DNA from: Pezicula radicicola
Lineage: Eukaryota > Ascomycota > Leotiomycetes > Helotiales > Dermateaceae
DNA length: 64,000 bases
NCBI GenBank assembly: GCA_003008705.1
Contig: PDUO01000041.1
Span: forward strand, 340,209-404,208
Reading direction: 5' to 3'
In this document: piece after piece, positions 59,191-64,000 of the stretch
Layout of the letters: each line of letters begins with the position of its first letter
How positions within the stretch are numbered: the first letter of the stretch is position 1
Made by a program: the position numbers and the translations under genes
Notes under the pieces: generated by a model
The model's input: only the letters and a program-made list of their open reading frames with translations
Database searches by the model: none
Told to the model about the DNA's origin: nothing

Positions 59191-59758
59191 GACAGCTCCT
59201 CTAAGTAGACCTCTATACTAACACGTAATAATCTAGACTACTAGTGATTTTATAAGGTTTAAAAGGTAACTAATTTTCTAAGAGTACTAAGGTATAACTA
59301 TATATATAATATAATTTAAACTTTATAAATAATAAAGTTTTCTTACTAAAATAATATATTATAACTAGGTATTAGAATAAATAATCTTTGTACTAGTTAG
59401 CTTTAATATAGGAGGGAAGTAACTTTGTAGAATATAAACGTAGGCCCACTTAAGTATAAAGGGGTGTATTGTATAGACACTACGGCGATCGTCGGCTAGA
59501 CTTTCATTAAGTATAATCATTCATTGTATATTTTCAATTAATAAGTATCCAAAATAGAAAAGAATCTATCTGATTGCGAGACCAGAAGCCTATCAATGTA
59601 CCGGATTTATAGGATGTAGACCTGTCTTCTCTTCATAGATATACGAACACAAGAAGACGCGAAACGAGGGTGGCACAAACAAGCGACTTCTCAAACGTCA
59701 GAACATAGTCTTAAATTTTCGTAGGAACGTTTAAGGAATGCAAACGCTCAATGTGGCC
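59191..59758. other. intergenic, AT-rich
   Basis: Bases 59230-59400 are very AT-rich with many TpA steps. No gene. Confidence 0.6.
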
Positions 59759-61613
59759 TTAAGGTTGTAAAATACGTGTGAGAACAGACCGGAGAGTGAT
59801 CTGTGGGTCTACGCCCGTAGAGGTACCTCGCCAGGCGATCAGACCATCAGGACGAATCACAATAGCCTCACCATCACCATCACCAAACTTATAAACTCCT
59901 TTGAACTTGCCATATGGGTCATAAATTGGATCAGATGCTTCGGAAATTCCGTATGCATCTATCTGAACACTCTGTTGCGATGCCGCTTCAATCCACGGTG
60001 ACAATGGATCAGTGGTCAACAAGATGAAGTTTGTCTTAACCAAGTCTAGAGTTGAAAGTGTTGAATGTTGTTTAGAGCGATCAGCCAACGCGACATGAGG
60101 CATCCTTGCACCAGGCAGCACCGTTGGGTTTCGGGGATCTTCCCAAGCTTCGCCAGGTTCCTGGTCCTCGGAAGGGATAAACGCACCCTGTCCATAACGG
60201 TAGCCAAGCTCACAGGTATCATCCGGGAGTTCCGGTTGATGTACTACCGATTTGTCCTCGAAGACTCTGTTAACCAGTCGTGAAAATGCTTGCTGCATTA
60301 CTTGTTCAGCTGCTGGTTGTCTCTCAACGCTATAGGTCTGAAGCAAGGATGGAGATGCAGTCCCTTTCAACACGTAGGCAAGCTTCCAGGCCAGGTTATG
60401 AATATCCTGCCAATCACGCATGTTAACAAAGGGCAAGTCATTGGGGATGGTCGAAGCAACGTACCTGGATACCAGTATTGCCACCCATGCCTCCTGTTGG
60501 TGGCATAAGGTGGGCTGCATCACCGGCAAGGAACACGCGACCCTTCCCACTGGAATATCTCTCGCAATTTAAGGCTGCGACCGTCCAGTATGAGATGGAC
60601 TCAATTTCCAGCTGTATGTCGTCTTCAATTCCAGTGCCTTTGAAGAAGCAGAACCTTGCTTCCTCTACTGTGACGGAATCCGGCTCAAAGTCCTGTCGGT
60701 CTCTCAGTCTTGAGACGACCATGAACCCTCGTTTCATACCGCTTTCAAGACGAAATCCGACCTGGACATGCTCATTAGTCACATAAGTCACTCCATGGAT
60801 AGCCCTTGGGCCTAGGTATGGCTCAAGATCGGCCTTGAAATTAATCGACAAATTGTTACCAAAGGTCCCCGGTCCTGTCCATTCGATGCCTTCTTTACGT
60901 CGGGTAGGACTTCGGTTTCCGTCAGTTGCGACCAAGTAATCGGTTTTATATTTTGAAAACTTCCCATTTTGCCCGTCCTGAACTACGACGATAACACCAT
61001 CTGTCTGCTCTTCATAATGCACAACTCGAGTAGAGAACATTTGATAGGTCCCAAACTTATCGGCCGAGGACCGCAACAAGGGCTCGAACATGTTTTGCGT
61101 AAGCCAGAGTCGTTTGCATGGCGTGATCTCGAGGGTCGTGGCAGCATCAGCTTCTTGTATTTTCGCCAAAACCTTGCCGCCCACAAGCCGTTCCACTATA
61201 AGCATACCAGCGTCGAGGTCAAAGTTCGAAGCACTCCCCCGCTGAAGGTCCGGCTCCATTCCCAGTTGGCGGAAGATCTCGATGGTACGAAGGAGAAAAA
61301 GTGCAGCTCGTGGGTGAGTTGCCGTAGAAGGATGGCGATCAATTGAAACTGATTTGATGCTGTCAAGGGCCTCTTAGGTTAACTAGCCTGAGAAAGATGC
61401 CTTTGATTCTCAGCGTACGTACCCGTAATATCCCAGCAGAATACCCAAGCTCATTCCCACCATACTTGATCCAATAATCATAACCGGATAGCGTTTATTC
61501 CCAAATGGGAGCGAGGAATGGTCAAAACTCCCAAAGTCAAAGTCGGTTCTCTGTGGCCCCTTCAAGACCGTCTCGTCCTGGTGGGCCATACTGGGCCTCA
61601 GACTTTCGGTCAT
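59759..61613 (-). CDS. class A flavin monooxygenase (phenol/MhpA-type)
   Basis: Three exons, 61613-61423, 61359-60465 and 60406-59759, give 577 residues; introns are 63 and 58 nt and phases agree. The first FAD motif is VMIIGSSMVGMSLG (about 44-57), a GxSxxG variant of the usual GxGxxG. Further landmarks: ISIDRHPSTATHPRA-like substrate/FAD loop, YLVATDGNRSPTRR (DG motif), GRVFLAGDAAHLMPPTGGMG (GD motif), then DIHNLAWKLAYVLKG. The C-terminal thioredoxin-like domain ends WRGTSTGVDPQITLRSVLTR, typical of phenol-hydroxylase/MhpA relatives. It should hydroxylate an aromatic ring using NAD(P)H and O2. It shares a 326-bp promoter with the GST gene. Confidence 0.9.
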
Positions 61614-61939
61614 GTTAGACTACCTTCTTGTTAAACTGCGAAGTTTCGTATGTGACGAATATTTATGATGACAGTTTGCTGGCTGATTTCGCTTTTCTAC
61701 GTTATCGAAACTCTGTAAATATAAACAGGATCCCAGCGGGGCCGAGACTTTCAAAATTTCCCGTCTCAAAGGTCCTCCTTTTTAGACGATTTCATCTGCA
61801 TTCTTGCCGAAGAAGTCGGGTCCCACATGGGGCCGACATAAATTTAAAAGTACCATCGGATGCATTCGCCTCATGCACAATATAATTGACATTATTAGAC
61901 TACTTGTTTGATTATCAGATCATCCTCTCACTATTAGCC
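61614..61939. promoter_or_regulatory. divergent promoter, monooxygenase / GST, with repeated CGG-CCG site
   Basis: GCGGGGCCGA lies at 61736-61745, identical to 55781-55790, and GGGGCCGA recurs at 61829-61836 facing TCGG at 61816. The arrangement suggests joint control of both divergent pairs by one Zn2Cys6-type factor. Confidence 0.6.
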
Positions 61940-62774
61940 ATGTCTGCAATGGTGTACGGCAGTATAAACTCGACTTGCACACAACGAGTTCTCTTTCTAC
62001 TAGAAGAGCTCGGAGTGCAGTATGAACTCTTAGAAGTTGACATGAAGAGCGGTAGACACAAGGTACGAAACACACACCAGGATTGTTGGGCATTTGATAT
62101 CAGGACCGAGACTGATACGAGAATGTCTTGTCATAGGATCCGACATATATCGAACAGAGACATCCATTTGGTCGAATCCCGTCATTTGAAGACCCTAAAG
62201 TCAAGTTATATGAATCTCGAGCCATCTGCCGCTACCTGACTGCTGCATATCCAAATGATCTAACCCCCACTCTTGCAACTGAGTTGACAAAGATCGGAAC
62301 TTTCGAACTGGCTGCTAGTGTTGAGTATTCGTATTTTGATCCCGCTTGTAAGGAGTTGGCGTATCAAAAGTTATTTAAACGGTACTCCCATTCGGTGATG
62401 CTTCTCAGTGGGTATTCAACTAAAATCGAAGCAGTATCATGGGCCATGGTGAACCGGACCAGTCTCTGATAGAATTGCATGAAGCCCAACTACGTCTCTG
62501 CCTAGACTTTTATGAGAGAGTTTTGACGACAACACCATTTCTAACGGGAAAGGGAAGCCTGCTCCGCCCCCAGTCTGTCTTTACTCTCGAATATTAGTTC
62601 TACCGTAAATTAAAACAGGACTTTTCTCTGGTTGATTTATTCCATGCCCCTTGGATTGCTTTCTTGCCTCGTCTGGGCCTTGCCGAAGAGATTGAATTAA
62701 GAGAGCATGTCAAGGAGTGGTGGATCAGGGTTAGTAGCCGCCCAAGATGGGAGGCTGTGGTAAAAAGTCTTTAA
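61940..62774 (+). CDS. glutathione S-transferase, possibly with a lost splice donor
   Basis: Exons 61940-62062, 62137-62381, 62435-62552 and 62619-62774 encode 213 residues, the usual GST length. The N-terminal thioredoxin fold has SINSTCTQRVLFLLEELGVQ and HPFGRIPSFED with ESRAICRYL (glutathione-binding). The C-terminal helical part has GEPDQSLIELHEAQ and FSLVDLFHAPWIAFLP. The pattern is phi/Ure2-like rather than zeta-class. The third donor should be at 62553, but reads GG-AAGC instead of GT-AAGC. Without it, an alternative GT at 62579 (GTCTTT, 42-nt intron) keeps frame and adds nine residues. Either the gene is mildly damaged or it uses the weaker donor. Confidence 0.78.
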
Positions 62775-64000
62775 AACATCACAGGATGCCGGAAATTCAT
62801 ATAGACGTAGTTGATGATTTATGTCGTTATGCATAAGTTATATATATGCATCATTTCATCTCGTCCTATCGTTATCACAGTTGAGTCTATATATACCAGT
62901 TGCCTAAATTAGTTTCGTACCGAGAAATGAGATAATCTACGTCTGCACATGCTCTCTTTATAGGTTCTGTCCCACGATGTTAATAGGACGAGACGGACGG
63001 TATATTTCCTACTTTAGGGTCAGAGCTCGTCACCTTTCGACATAAAAGTTCGTACGGTCTTCGTGGGAGATGTTGTACACACCGTGACACCTTACCAAGG
63101 CAAAGGCGACACGTGTTGTCGGATGATGAAGCACTTCGTGTTTTCAATACGGAGACAAACTTGATATTTAATATTGGAAATTTTCGATCCCGTACGGCAA
63201 CCACGGCCCTCCACGGATCCAGAAGAACTTGCGTAAGTCCCAGGACCGAATACAGTACAAGAACACGAAATTCAACTAGGAATAACCGGATCTCCACGAA
63301 TAGTGAGACCACCTGCTGAGTGCGATCTTTTTAGAGGAAGTGTCATTGTGTTAGTAATGTTGCGACCAGCGCCAGATCCGATGCCAAATATAGAAGGTGT
63401 GCTCATTTAAAGGAATTTACAAGAGGAAGGAGGCCATCCATATATCTGTCCTAGTCCGACGATTTATATTTCATACGTAAAGCTGGGGGTGAGAACTAGT
63501 AGTTGAAGTGTGGACTATGTGCTTAAAAATCGGGCTCTTAGTTTGATCTCGCATTGCGACAGTATTAGATCAGGCAGTAGCTGGTGTCATATAAATGAAT
63601 TTATTGATAACTGAGGAGGCAAGAATCTAGCTATGAAAAGAAGACGATATACAGAGCCTGATAAACTAAATACAATAGGAAAGTTATGTAATCAGAGCTT
63701 AGGTGATAAGGGTCTCTGGTCCGGTAGGCAGCTAGTTTTGAAGGTCATGTAAACCGGGGTTTGATTCTGGAAGAGGGCGCTCAAGATATCGTCCAGCAGC
63801 CTCTAGAGCTAGGCCGTTGGTGCCCTGCACAGCACGCAATCACTGTATATTTCTTCTCTCTTAGTAAGTTTTCACTCTACTAGAACACTAGCAAAGGGGT
63901 ATAAGGAAGCCCTACTCTGTAGTTCTGTCGCTACCGAGTGGCGAACACTCCATGCTAACTCCACACCATAGGTCTGTTACCCGATTGTCAGGTATAGACA
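62775..64000. other. intergenic to window end
   Basis: No gene is recognised. A minus-strand open frame at 62980-63312 (110 codons) has no motif. The tail is AT-leaning. Confidence 0.45.

Noticed and set aside
61940..62774. Calling the GST a maleylacetoacetate isomerase because FAH is nearby
   Set aside because: The N-terminal pattern (CTQRVLFLLEEL, HPFGRIP) is phi/Ure2-like, not zeta-class.
1..64000. CRISPR arrays, rRNA or tRNA genes
   Set aside because: None was seen; the only regular repeats are the 18-bp minisatellite and the ankyrin units, and a fungal nuclear origin makes CRISPR implausible. A tRNA scan was not possible by eye.

Overview
The window looks like nuclear DNA of a filamentous ascomycete (Pezizomycotina). 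The genes are split by short GT...AG introns, mostly 45-110 nt, with CTAAC/CTGAC-like branch sites. The families are typically fungal: a CorA-like tail protein, a rhodopsin-domain protein, a NACHT-ankyrin STAND protein, DUF3435, a type-B carboxylesterase, an ABCC pump and flavin monooxygenases. Species cannot be told from the sequence. All exon models were built by eye from splice consensus, unbroken frame and family motifs. About twelve genes read through intact. A similar number are relics whose readable stop codons can each be explained by a single C-to-T or G-to-A change (CAG/CAA to TAG/TAA, TGG to TAG/TGA), the pattern left by repeat-induced point mutation. AT-rich tracts separate the blocks. 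This reads as an accessory, decaying and probably fast-evolving region.

0-18 kb: 3' end of a CorA-like membrane protein; an SDR; an aldehyde dehydrogenase pseudogene; a chymotrypsin-fold serine protease; a 33-bp inverted repeat enclosing an 18-bp minisatellite; a secreted carboxylesterase; a second SDR; an MDR alcohol dehydrogenase pseudogene; and an HNH-endonuclease-like gene broken by one TGA. 18-25 kb: a NACHT-ankyrin STAND (NLR-like) gene with one in-frame TAG and near-identical ankyrin repeats, then a decayed DUF3435 tyrosine-recombinase-like gene (the domain family that includes Starship captains). 25-32 kb: repeat-like desert around a deleted ABCC transporter.

32.6-38.7 kb: the most striking gene, a nine-exon, 1869-residue open protein with an intact N-terminal GHKL/Hsp90-like ATPase and a C-terminal DUF3883 (NO VEIN-type, PD-(D/E)XK-like) domain. 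38.7-48.8 kb: mostly desert, with an NRPS condensation-type fragment, an intact eight-exon rhodopsin-domain membrane protein, and wax-synthase-like and SDR relics.

48.8-62.8 kb: a catabolic-type cluster. It holds fumarylacetoacetase, a HisD-like C-terminal fragment beside an AMID-like flavoprotein relic, a flavin monooxygenase fused to an acetoacetate-decarboxylase-like domain, a CocE/NonD-type hydrolase, an MFS relic, a second flavin monooxygenase and a glutathione S-transferase. Two divergent promoters in the cluster share the 10-mer GCGGGGCCGA (CGG-N2-CCG), a candidate Zn2Cys6 regulator site. The enzyme set suggests breakdown of an aromatic or related acid ending in FAH-type C-C cleavage, but the substrate cannot be named from sequence.
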